NCBI RefSeq assembly: GCF_002135345.1 | Contig: NZ_NEGI01000008.1 | Span: 104,244 to 168,243 of the forward strand | DNA length: 64,000 nucleotides | From: Acinetobacter sp. ANC 4648 | GTDB taxonomy: Bacteria; Pseudomonadota; Gammaproteobacteria; Pseudomonadales; Moraxellaceae | Direction: 5' to 3' | Part shown: piece by piece, positions 1-8,490 of the stretch | Layout of the letters: each line of letters begins with the position of its first letter | Position numbering within the stretch: the first letter of the stretch is position 1 | The notes under the pieces: generated by a model | The model's database searches: none | The model's input: only the letters and a program-made list of their open reading frames with translations | What the model was told of the DNA's origin: nothing | Made by a program: the position numbers and the translations under genes

Positions 1-1030
1 TTTAGCTTGTGCATATGCAAATGATTTAGACAGCTTGGTGGTCTTTCGCTTTTTAACGGGAATTGGTTTAGGCGCTGCCATGCCGAATGCCACAACGTTA
101 TTTTCTGAATATTGTCCTAAACGTAGTCGCTCGTTATTGGTGACCTGTATGTTCTGCGGCTATAACTTAGGTATGGCTGTTGGCGGCTTCTTCAGTAGTT
201 GGCTAATTCCAAATTATGGTTGGCACAGCTTATTTTTAGTTGGTGGATGGTCTCCACTCATTTTGATGTTCTTGGTGATTTTCTTTCTACCTGAATCTTA
301 TCGTTACCTAATTTTAAAAGGCAATAAAACCGAACAAGTTAAACAAATTTTAACGCGTATTGCACCACAAAAAGCGGCACATGCAACTGAATTTCACGTT
401 CCAGAAGAACAGTCTGAAAATACCCAGAAAAAAGGTGTATTTGGTATATTGTTTTCAAAAAAATATGCCAAAGGTACATTTTTACTCTGGTTCACCTATT
501 TCATGGGTCTTGTCATTATTTACCTACTGACCAGTTGGTTACCAACCTTAATGCGTGAAACAGGTGCAACCATGGAGCGCGCAGCATTTATTGGTGGTTT
601 ATTCCAATTTGGTGGCGTACTGAGTGCCTTGTTCGTAGGTTGGGCGATGGATCGTTTTAATCCAAACCGTGTCATTGCTGGCTTCTATTTTGCTGCTGGG
701 ATCTTTGCTTTTATTGTCAGCCAAAGTTTAGGTAATCCAACTTTACTCGCGATTTTCATTCTTTGTGCAGGTATGGCCGTGAATGGTGCACAGTCTGCAA
801 TGCCAGTACTCAGTACACGTTTTTATCCAACACAATGTCGTGCAACAGGTGTGGCATGGATGTCAGGTATAGGTCGTTTCGGTGCCGTATTCGGTGCATG
901 GATTGGCGCAGTATTACTCGGAAACAATTGGTCATTTAGCTCAATTCTTAGCATGTTACTGATTCCAGCAACAGCTGCGGCACTGGCCATTCTTATTAAA
1001 TCATTTGTTGCGCATACCGACGCAACTTAA
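1..1030 (+). CDS. pcaK: 4-hydroxybenzoate/protocatechuate MFS transporter PcaK (3' part)
   Basis: This is the C-terminal three quarters of an inner-membrane major facilitator transporter of the aromatic acid:H+ symporter family. The reading frame is already open at base 2, so the true start lies left of the window. Visible family features are the FLTGIGLGAAMPN stretch, the PESYRYL motif ending the first half, a hydrophilic central loop and six further membrane segments in the second half. It ends 12 bases before pcaC, and pcaH, pcaG and qui genes follow in the ADP1 pca-qui order. That position supports PcaK, which imports 4-hydroxybenzoate and protocatechuate, over other family members. The identity rests on context as well as sequence. 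Confidence 0.9.
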   Translation, partial: LACAYANDLDSLVVFRFLTGIGLGAAMPNATTLFSEYCPKRSRSLLVTCMFCGYNLGMAVGGFFSSWLIPNYGWHSLFLVGGWSPLILMFLVIFFLPESYRYLILKGNKTEQVKQILTRIAPQKAAHATEFHVPEEQSENTQKKGVFGILFSKKYAKGTFLLWFTYFMGLVIIYLLTSWLPTLMRETGATMERAAFIGGLFQFGGVLSALFVGWAMDRFNPNRVIAGFYFAAGIFAFIVSQSLGNPTLLAIFILCAGMAVNGAQSAMPVLSTRFYPTQCRATGVAWMSGIGRFGAVFGAWIGAVLLGNNWSFSSILSMLLIPATAAALAILIKSFVAHTDAT

Positions 1031-1042
1031 GAGGTATATGTC

Positions 1043-1447
1043 ATGAATGACGAAGAACGTTACACACAAGGCATTCAAGTTCGTACCGAAGTGTTAGGTG
1101 AAAAACACGTTGGACGATCTTTAGAAAATTTGAATGATTTCAATGAAGATTTTCAAAATTTTATTAGTCGTTTTGCGTGGGGTGAAGTGTGGTCACGTCC
1201 AGGCATGCCACGTCATACACGTAGCTTGGTGACTATCGCTATATTGTTAGCCTTAGGCCGTAATGATGAATTACGTATGCATATTCGTGCGTGTTTTAAC
1301 AATGGTGTGACCAAAGACGATTTGAAAGAACTGTTTATTCATTCTTCTTTATATGCGGGTTTACCTGCTGCCAATGCTGCGATGCATATGGCCGAAGAAA
1401 TTTTTGAAGAAATGGGCATTGCCCCAGAAAAAATCGTTAAGGATTAA
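1043..1447 (+). CDS. pcaC: 4-carboxymuconolactone decarboxylase PcaC
   Basis: A 134-residue cytoplasmic enzyme of the CMD/AhpD-like all-helical family, full length for PcaC. It decarboxylates gamma-carboxymuconolactone to beta-ketoadipate enol-lactone in the protocatechuate branch. The conserved core is visible as WGEVWSRPGMPRHTRSLVTI near residues 46-65 and the later HSSLYAGLPAANAAMH helix. The start at 1043 has AGAGG a few bases upstream. It lies tightly between pcaK and pcaH, so it is almost certainly co-transcribed with them. There is no sign of damage. Confidence 0.96.
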   Translation: MNDEERYTQGIQVRTEVLGEKHVGRSLENLNDFNEDFQNFISRFAWGEVWSRPGMPRHTRSLVTIAILLALGRNDELRMHIRACFNNGVTKDDLKELFIHSSLYAGLPAANAAMHMAEEIFEEMGIAPEKIVKD

Positions 1448-1460
1448 TTAATAAATTTAA

Positions 1461-2198
<738 letters not shown>

Positions 2199-2215
2199 TG
2201 GATGGAGTATAAAAA

Positions 2216-2845
2216 ATGAAAGATTGGAATTTTGAAGAATTACATGAGACACCCTCACAAACAGGTGGGCCTTATGTACATATTGGCTTATTGCCTAAAC
2301 AGGCAGGCATTGAAGTTTTTGAAAATAACTTTAATAACGACCTGGTTAAAAATAATCCACAAGGTCAGCGCATTCGTTTAGAAGGTCAAGTCTTTGATGG
2401 TATTGGCGTACCATTACGTGATGTTTTAGTTGAAATTTGGCAGGCAGATGCGAACGGCGTTTATCCAAGCCAAGCGGATTTTCAAAATAAACCTGTCGAT
2501 GAAAATTTTCATGGTTGGGGTCGAGCAGGTGCTGATTTTAAAACAGGTCTATGGTATTTCAATACCATTAAACCAGGTTCTGTTCCAGGACGTAAAGCCT
2601 CTATTCAAGCACCACACATTAACTTAATTATTTTTGCTCGCGGGATTAATACAGGTCTAAATACACGCATTTATTTTGAAGATGAAAGTGATGCCAATGC
2701 GAAAGATCCTGTCTTAAATAGCATTGAATGGGAGCCGCGTCGTCAAACCTTAATTGCTAAACGTGAAGAACGTGATGGGGACGTTATTTATCGTTTTGAT
2801 ATTTATATACAAGGCGAAAAAGAAACTGTTTTCTTGGATATCTAA
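2216..2845 (+). CDS. pcaG: Protocatechuate 3,4-dioxygenase alpha subunit PcaG
   Basis: Alpha subunit (209 residues) that pairs with PcaH. It begins with the typical TPSQTGGPYVHIGL segment and carries the intradiol core VEIWQADANGVYPS. The site equivalent to the beta-subunit metal ligands is degenerate, reading QAPHINLIIF, as is normal for the non-catalytic alpha chain. A GGAG ribosome-binding site lies about 10 bases before the ATG. The neighbours are pcaH upstream and quiB downstream. A hairpin sits in the gap to quiB. Confidence 0.96.
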   Translation: MKDWNFEELHETPSQTGGPYVHIGLLPKQAGIEVFENNFNNDLVKNNPQGQRIRLEGQVFDGIGVPLRDVLVEIWQADANGVYPSQADFQNKPVDENFHGWGRAGADFKTGLWYFNTIKPGSVPGRKASIQAPHINLIIFARGINTGLNTRIYFEDESDANAKDPVLNSIEWEPRRQTLIAKREERDGDVIYRFDIYIQGEKETVFLDI

Positions 2846-2866
2846 TCCAAAAAATCTATTCAGGAT

Positions 2867-2897
2867 ATTCGGCAGTCATTTTTTAATACTGCTGAAT
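2867..2897 (+). other. Intercistronic hairpin between pcaG and quiB
   Basis: ATTCGGCAGT at 2867-2876 pairs with ACTGCTGAAT at 2888-2897 apart from one central mismatch. No T-run follows, so it looks more like an RNA-processing or stability element between the pca and qui parts of the operon than a terminator. This role is inferred. Confidence 0.5.
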
Positions 2898-2914
2898 CAC
2901 AAGGAAGAAGAATC

Positions 2915-3775
2915 ATGAATTTTAATAAATTAGCCATACAAATATGTTTGGCAGCTTTAATTTCAATGGCTTTTGTTCCATTACATGCGGAAAATTTGAA
3001 TATCATTACAGCACCGAATATTTATCAGGTTAAAAATCTAAATATTGGTGAACTGCCTGTGAAAACCATTGTACCTATTACTGCAAAAACTGTAGAACAG
3101 GCTTTAGCTCAAGCCAAAGTCATTGCAGATAATCCGAATGCAGATATAGCTGAATTTCGAATTGATTTACTGGATTTTGCATCGAATAACAAAGCAGTGA
3201 TAACACTAGGGAAACAGATAAATCAAATTTTAAAAAATAAACCATTAATTGCCACAATTCGTACTGCGAATGAAGGTGGACAGTTAAAAGTGTCTGATGC
3301 TGAATATGAGAAAATTTATACTGCATATCTAAAGCAACCGTTTATGCAATTGCTGGATATTGAAATGTTCCGTGAGCAAGACAGTGTTAAAAAATTGACC
3401 CAATTGGCTCATCAAAAAAAGGTTTTGGTGATTATGTCAAATCACGATTTTAATAAAACACCGACTCAACAAGAGATTGAACAGCGTCTATTAAAACAAA
3501 ATCAACTAGGTGCAGATATATTAAAAATTGCAGTCATGCCGAAGTCTAAACAAGATGTTATGACTTTAATGAATGCCACATTAAATGTGAGTCAACGCAG
3601 TAAAAAACCTCTTTTAACTATGTCAATGGGCCGCTTAGGTACTATTTCCCGTATTGCTACTGCAAATATGGGTGGCAGTATGAGTTTTGGCATGATTGGC
3701 GAAGCATCTGCACCTGGTCAAATAGATGTAGAGCAATTAAAACAACTTTTAAAAACCGTTCAACCAATACCATAA
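2915..3775 (+). CDS. quiB: Periplasmic type I 3-dehydroquinate dehydratase QuiB
   Basis: Catabolic dehydroquinase that converts 3-dehydroquinate to 3-dehydroshikimate. Residues 1-25 form a clear Sec signal peptide ending in PLHA, which places the enzyme in the periplasm, unlike biosynthetic AroD. The type I class is shown by the Schiff-base lysine Lys204 in LKIAVMPKS, the partner His177 in MSNHDF, and the substrate-binding EFRID and TIRTANEGG motifs near residues 80 and 116. An AAGGAAG ribosome-binding site precedes the ATG. It works between quinate dehydrogenase and QuiC. Confidence 0.95.
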   Translation: MNFNKLAIQICLAALISMAFVPLHAENLNIITAPNIYQVKNLNIGELPVKTIVPITAKTVEQALAQAKVIADNPNADIAEFRIDLLDFASNNKAVITLGKQINQILKNKPLIATIRTANEGGQLKVSDAEYEKIYTAYLKQPFMQLLDIEMFREQDSVKKLTQLAHQKKVLVIMSNHDFNKTPTQQEIEQRLLKQNQLGADILKIAVMPKSKQDVMTLMNATLNVSQRSKKPLLTMSMGRLGTISRIATANMGGSMSFGMIGEASAPGQIDVEQLKQLLKTVQPIP

Positions 3776-3795
3776 TTTTGGACAAGGAAATGACC

Positions 3796-5256
3796 ATGAA
3801 ATTAAATATGTTACGTTTAACGGCGCTAACTTTAGGTCTAGTTGCTTCAGGATTTACTGCAGCAGAAACTTATGTGGTAGACCGTTATCAAGATGATAGC
3901 AATAAAGGTTCATTTCGTTGGGCCATTGAACAGTCTAATGCCAATAAAGCACAAGAAAATGAAATTCTGATTCAAGCTGTGGGTAAGTCTCCATATATCA
4001 TTAAAGTAGATCAACCTTTACCGCCCATTAAGTCATCTGTCAAAATTATTGGCACACAGTGGGAAAAAACTGGTGAATATATTGCTATTGATGGCTCAAA
4101 TTATATCAAAGGTGAGGGTGCTAAAGCCTGTCCAGGTGCAAATCCTGAACAATATGGAACCAATGTCAGAACGACTACATTGCCAGGTTTGGTACTACAA
4201 GATGTCAATGGCGTAATGCTAAAAGGTTTGGACGTACATCGCTTTTGTATTGGCGTTTTAGTGAATCGCTCAAGTAATAATTTAATTCAACACAACCGTA
4301 TTAGTAATAATTACGGCGGTTCTGGTGTCATGCTGACGGGTGATGATGGTAAGGGAAATTCAACTTCAACCACGACAAATAACAACAAAGTACTCAATAA
4401 TATATTTGTAGACAATGGCGATGGTTTAGAGCTAACCCGTGGGGCTGCTTTTAATTTGGTTGCAAATAATCTTTTTACCTCGACTAAGGCTAATCCAGAG
4501 CCATCGCAAGGCATTGAAATTCTGTGGGGGAATGACAATGCGGTAGTGGGTAATAAATTTGAAAATTATTCAGATGGTTTGCAAATTAATTGGGGTAAAC
4601 GTAATTACATTGCCTATAACGAACTGACCAATAATTCACTTGGTTTTAATTTAACAGGTGATGGCAATATTTTTGATAGTAATAAAGTACATGGCAACCG
4701 AATTGGTATCGCAATCCGTTCTGAGAAAGATGCCAATACACATACGACATTGACTAAAAATCAAATTTGGAATAATAGCAAAGATATTAAACGCTGTGAA
4801 GCAGGTGGCTCATGTGTGACGAATCAGCGTTTAGGTGCAATTGTTTTTGGTGTACCTGCACTTGAACATGCAGATTTTGTCGGTTCTCGCGGTGGTGGTG
4901 TGGTTATTGATCCAAAAAATATGCAGAAAACTTGTACTGCAACCAATCAAAAAGACTGTAATGCCGTTCCCAATCAAGCGATAAAAGCCCCTCAATTAAG
5001 CGTGAATAAAGGGCAAATTGTTGTCTCTATTCAGGGAAATCCACAGCAACGCTATCAAGTTGAATTTTTTGGTAACACTGATGCAAAATCTCAAGAAGCT
5101 GAGTTTTATTTAGGTTCAGTTACTGTTTCAACTGATGCTTATGGTGTAGCTAAAACAACATGGAAAGCACCAATACATGTTGGCTCATTGACGGCAAATG
5201 TGACTGATCGCAATGGTGCAAGCTCCGAACTTAGCTCGGCAGTTCAAATTAAATAA
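3796..5256 (+). CDS. quiC: 3-dehydroshikimate dehydratase QuiC (beta-helix type)
   Basis: Converts 3-dehydroshikimate to protocatechuate, joining quinate degradation to the pca pathway. The ATG at 3796 is chosen because AAGGA at 3784-3788 is spaced correctly; the frame is open slightly further upstream. This gives 486 residues, the length I recall for ADP1 QuiC. An N-terminal signal peptide ends in FTAAE. The middle (about residues 130-330) is full of repeated turns such as NNLIQHNRISNNYGGSGV and DGLELTRGAAFNLVANN, typical of a right-handed parallel beta-helix. This fold is unrelated to the sugar-isomerase-like dehydroshikimate dehydratases of other bacteria. Confidence 0.9.
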   Translation: MKLNMLRLTALTLGLVASGFTAAETYVVDRYQDDSNKGSFRWAIEQSNANKAQENEILIQAVGKSPYIIKVDQPLPPIKSSVKIIGTQWEKTGEYIAIDGSNYIKGEGAKACPGANPEQYGTNVRTTTLPGLVLQDVNGVMLKGLDVHRFCIGVLVNRSSNNLIQHNRISNNYGGSGVMLTGDDGKGNSTSTTTNNNKVLNNIFVDNGDGLELTRGAAFNLVANNLFTSTKANPEPSQGIEILWGNDNAVVGNKFENYSDGLQINWGKRNYIAYNELTNNSLGFNLTGDGNIFDSNKVHGNRIGIAIRSEKDANTHTTLTKNQIWNNSKDIKRCEAGGSCVTNQRLGAIVFGVPALEHADFVGSRGGGVVIDPKNMQKTCTATNQKDCNAVPNQAIKAPQLSVNKGQIVVSIQGNPQQRYQVEFFGNTDAKSQEAEFYLGSVTVSTDAYGVAKTTWKAPIHVGSLTANVTDRNGASSELSSAVQIK

Positions 5257-5320
5257 AACAATCAAAGCATGGGAAGTCCGAATAATTTGGGTTTCTCAAA
5301 CAGAAAATGGATATTTTGTT

Positions 5321-6640
5321 ATGCAACAATTTTTAAAACTCAGTCTTTTGTCAGTTGCTGTTGTAGGTAGTCAATTTACCAGTGCTAATGATTTTTGGTC
5401 GCAAGATCGTCAGTGGCTTTTGGGAGATTGGAATGGAGAACGAAAGCAACTTGAAGATCAGGGTTATAAGTTTACTGCTGCAATTATGAGTCAGGGTGCG
5501 ACAAATATTGACGGAGGCTATAATGACAGTACTACCTTTAAAAATGCAGCTCAGTTAACGCTTGGGGCTAACTTTGATTTAAGCAAAACTTCTGGTTGGG
5601 ACAATACCACAGCAGCTATTATGATCACCAAACGTGATGGTAATGCATTAACTTTGGACCGTATTAAAGACCCACGTTCAAGTGCATTAGGTAATAGCCA
5701 AGAAATTTATGGGCGTGGAAAAATCTGGCGTTTAACGCAGGCGTGGGTAAAAAAAGGCTCTACCGATAATACTGTGCAATTTAAAATTGGCCGTATGGGC
5801 ATGTCAGATGACTTTAACAGTTCACAATGTGAATTCCAAAACTTACTCTTGTGTGGTGGACAGCTGGGTAAATCGATTGGCTCAATTTGGTACAATTGGC
5901 CAGTCAGTTTATGGGGCACCAATGTCAAATATCAATTTACACCTGAATGGTCATTTGGTATCGGAGTTTACGAAGTAAATCCCGATAATGTTAAAACCCA
6001 ATCCGATAGTGATGGTTTTAATCTTGATATGAACAATGTTAAAGGTGCAACCATTCCATTAGAGCTCGCATGGAAACCTAAATTAGCAGTATTTGATGAA
6101 TTACCAGGCGAATATAAAATTGGTGGATTGTATTCCACTGCAAAAGCAAATGATGTCAAAACGGTAGGGAAGGTCCATGATGGAAAACACAGTTTTTGGG
6201 TAAATGCTCAACAACAACTAACACAATACAACAGTGATGCTAAACGTGGTTTATTCATGAGCGTGAATGCTGTGGTGAATGACAAAACCACCACAATGGT
6301 ACAAAGCACGCAACAACTCGCACTTTGGTATAAAGGTGTTCTCGATAATCGACCAAACGATTCAGTCGGTTTGGGATTCGCAAATTACGTGGTGAATGAG
6401 CGAGCTAGAGATCGTCAAATTGAGATCAATCAAAGCAATGGTTATGATCAATATAATGCTTGGGCCGCAAACTATATTCCTATACAACATGATGAACTCA
6501 ATATTGAGTTAAATTATACATACCAATGGTCTCCAGCAATTATGCTTAGACCCAATATTCAATATATCTACCAACCTGCAGGCGTAAAAGAAGTCGATGA
6601 TGCATGGGTGGCTGGCTTAACGATGCGGGTAAACTTTTAA
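5321..6640 (+). CDS. quiX: OprB-like outer-membrane porin QuiX
   Basis: A 439-residue outer-membrane beta-barrel protein resembling the carbohydrate-selective OprB porin family. The ATG at 5321 is preferred over the longer frame because it starts a signal peptide (MQQFLKLSLLSVAVVGSQFTSA). The mature N-terminus contains WLLGDWNGERKQLEDQGY, an OprB hallmark. It ends in a C-terminal phenylalanine (TMRVNF) typical of barrel proteins recognised by BamA. It probably lets quinate and shikimate into the periplasm where QuiB and QuiC act. In ADP1 quiA follows, but here a terminator overlaps the stop codon. Confidence 0.88.
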   Translation: MQQFLKLSLLSVAVVGSQFTSANDFWSQDRQWLLGDWNGERKQLEDQGYKFTAAIMSQGATNIDGGYNDSTTFKNAAQLTLGANFDLSKTSGWDNTTAAIMITKRDGNALTLDRIKDPRSSALGNSQEIYGRGKIWRLTQAWVKKGSTDNTVQFKIGRMGMSDDFNSSQCEFQNLLLCGGQLGKSIGSIWYNWPVSLWGTNVKYQFTPEWSFGIGVYEVNPDNVKTQSDSDGFNLDMNNVKGATIPLELAWKPKLAVFDELPGEYKIGGLYSTAKANDVKTVGKVHDGKHSFWVNAQQQLTQYNSDAKRGLFMSVNAVVNDKTTTMVQSTQQLALWYKGVLDNRPNDSVGLGFANYVVNERARDRQIEINQSNGYDQYNAWAANYIPIQHDELNIELNYTYQWSPAIMLRPNIQYIYQPAGVKEVDDAWVAGLTMRVNF

Positions 6641-6669
6641 TCAGATCAATCCCTCTGATTAAAATTTTT
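6635..6669 (+). terminator. Terminator of the pca-qui operon
   Basis: TTTTAATCAGA (6635-6645) and TCTGATTAAAA (6654-6664) form a perfect 11-bp stem with an 8-base loop, followed by five T. The stem includes the quiX stop codon. It ends the operon before any quiA could be transcribed. Confidence 0.8.
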
Positions 6670-6972
6670 CACACAATATTGCAATGGTCATACGTGATAT
6701 GGGAATAAAAGAATGAAAAAAATTAGTTTGGTCTTTTAAATGAATCCCTCTTGGGTATTCCGTTTGAAAGATCCATAAAATCACAAATACAGTGAGGATT
6801 GAAATTAGATAACCCCATTAATAAAATGTCGGTAAAGATTGGTGATAATGATCGGGCTCTTTGGCTTGGTTTACTTAATTTTTTTGGGATAATCTGTCCT
6901 ATTTCTCTTAAGCATTTAAGATTCTAAATTTGATAGGAATCAATATTACCGACTCTAATATCGAATAAATAT
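6670..6972. other. Gene-poor gap where quiA would be expected
   Basis: No quinate dehydrogenase is present. Two very short frames start at MKKISLVF (stop after eight residues) and NPSWVFRLKDP. A 33-codon frame at 6826-6927 encodes a peptide with one hydrophobic stretch (LWLGLLNFFGIICPISL). That stretch could be a stump of a membrane protein such as the QuiA N-terminus, but the similarity is too weak to claim. Confidence 0.3.
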
Positions 6973-7671
6973 TTAACAAATCAATAGTAGTCTATACTCA
7001 CCATCCTTTTCAGTCGGAGCTCTATGCACACAGGGTAAGGCTTGTTGCGTTGGATGATCTACTGCCAACCGCCAAAGATGTCCTGAGCCTAAATTTACAG
7101 GTTTTGTATCAGGTTTAGACTGATAATGTAGATCAAAAAAATTATCTTCTAAAAAAGTTTCAAATTCAGTCTCTGGACCGTCATGTAGTTTTTTCAGTTT
7201 CTCCCTGATTTCTGGAATCAAAATCTTTTGCTCAACCTGATCATGCGGCAAAATATCACTTGCAGAGCCATGGTAAGTACATAAAAAAGTATCTGTTTCG
7301 ATGGGTGAGCGATCAATATGATACGAATATACATCTGTTGAGATAAAGTCTAGCTCTTCATCCCGTTCGTAACTTTTAAGTAAATTAAGAGAAGGTGATG
7401 CTCCGAAATCAGTTAATAGCTGTATATCCCTTAAGATAATTTCCCTTGCTAGATTACCTTTTTCTGAAAGTTGTAGCGTTAAAATATCTTCAATAGAAAC
7501 TTCTGTAATATTTTCTTTTAACTGAAGTTTAGCCATAATTTCTTTAAAGTCACCAAGCAAATTTCTATACCAGCAAATGGCATTCATATTTGCTTGAAAA
7601 TTCGTATTTACAAGTTCAGAAAAAGTAGAAACCACTTGAATTTGAGTATTGTCAGAAAATGTATTTTTCAT
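6973..7671 (-). CDS. Conserved protein of unknown function, DUF1826-like
   Basis: A cytoplasmic protein of about 232 residues if started at the ATG at 7671 (MKNTFSDNTQ); the frame is open 29 codons further but reads as non-coding leader. No clear ribosome-binding site is visible. The C-terminal half has a YHIDRSP motif, then FLCTYHGSASDILP, and near the end CVHRAPTEKDGEYRLLL. Spaced H-x-D and H-R elements with a terminal RLLL recall the DUF1826 family. This resemblance is from memory and unverified. It lies between the qui operon and decayed DNA. Confidence 0.6.
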   Translation of the reverse strand: MKNTFSDNTQIQVVSTFSELVNTNFQANMNAICWYRNLLGDFKEIMAKLQLKENITEVSIEDILTLQLSEKGNLAREIILRDIQLLTDFGASPSLNLLKSYERDEELDFISTDVYSYHIDRSPIETDTFLCTYHGSASDILPHDQVEQKILIPEIREKLKKLHDGPETEFETFLEDNFFDLHYQSKPDTKPVNLGSGHLWRLAVDHPTQQALPCVHRAPTEKDGEYRLLLIC

Positions 7672-7836
7672 ATAAGAATTAAATGATAAATCATATTTGA
7701 TTATACAGTCAGCGTTATAGAAATAGAGAGTGATTAATCCCATAACTTGAAATAACACAAATTATTTCAAGTTTTTTAGAAGTATAAATTAAGAACAATA
7801 AAGCCAAAGTATTAAGTAGCTTTATCAGCACAGTTA

Positions 7837-7980
7837 CTATAAAGACATATGATATTCAATTACTCCTGATTTTTCAGCAATCCAGTCATAAAATTTTTGG
7901 GCAGTATGATTAACTTCCTGTGTATGCCAATATAACCGTGTACACTGTTGAGCAATTGCTTGTTTTTGTACATATTCAAT
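7837..7980 (-). pseudogene. GNAT acetyltransferase C-terminal fragment
   Basis: On the minus strand the frame ending in TAG at 7837-7839 reads LYWHTQEVNHTAQKFYDWIA followed by EKSGVIEYHMSL. This is the usual C-terminal end of GNAT-family N-acetyltransferases, where LYW/N..A..LYD precedes the last beta strands. Only about 45 residues remain; the acetyl-CoA-binding part is missing. The fragment abuts the BenE fragment, so a deletion has joined two unrelated gene ends. Confidence 0.65.
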
Positions 7981-7988
7981 CAAGTGTT

Positions 7989-8100
7989 TGTTTTAATATC
8001 AATAAACCTGGCATATATTGCCCCGTTAAGGTAATTAAAAATAAAGGTAAGGCAAAACTTAGTGCAGAATTGATCGAAAAGTAGGGCTGTAAAAATAGGC
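7989..8100 (-). pseudogene. BenE-type benzoate transporter fragment
   Basis: Minus-strand translation gives QPYFSINSALSFALPLFLIT then LTGQYMPGLLILK, a strongly conserved part of BenE-family benzoate:H+ symporters. The frame ends shortly after the match, and nothing recognisable continues on either side. About 35 residues of a roughly 400-residue protein remain. A benzoate transporter remnant next to aromatic-catabolism genes suggests loss of a larger benzoate locus here. Confidence 0.7.
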
Positions 8101-8490
8101 GATGCCAATTTTAGCTCAAATCCTAAACTAGCTATAAAATTTTAAGAACAACCTAAAAAGTATAAAATGATTTGTGTATTTGAAATTTATTTATTTTATA
8201 CAAAATGAGTCTTAGCTCTACTTTAAGGAAAATTCTATTTTTAAACCCTTTAATTTTAGAAGTAATTTCCATCAGTCCCGTATTTAAAAATCTAGCCAAG
8301 AGCGTTACTTGCGCTAATTTTCATAAAATACAATGCTTACTTTTTAATGTGAAAAAAATAGTTAAGGAGTTTAGTAACAGACTCCTTAATGAGCACTACA
8401 GGGATTGTCGGAACTATGCTCGTGAGCTACCATTCCGAAATCAAAATTAAAATATATTAGATAAATAAACCACCCTCAATAGGTGCAATT
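8100..8490. other. Non-coding gap with a hairpin upstream of the MFS gene
   Basis: AT-rich sequence without a convincing gene. A perfect 9-bp inverted repeat, TTAAGGAGT at 8362-8370 and ACTCCTTAA at 8381-8389, sits about 100 bases before the MFS start. An 81-codon frame at 8205 has no family resemblance or ribosome-binding site. The promoter of the MFS gene should be in this stretch, but I could not assign it. Confidence 0.4.

Noticed and set aside
5213..5320. Extended N-terminus of quiX from an upstream GTG
   Set aside because: It overlaps quiC and would bury the clear signal peptide that starts at 5321.
6826..6927. 33-codon frame as a quiA remnant
   Set aside because: Only one hydrophobic stretch; no diagnostic PQQ-dehydrogenase motif, so no claim is made.
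8205..8450. 81-codon open frame before the MFS gene
   Set aside because: No ribosome-binding site, no family-like motif, and composition typical of AT-rich spacer.
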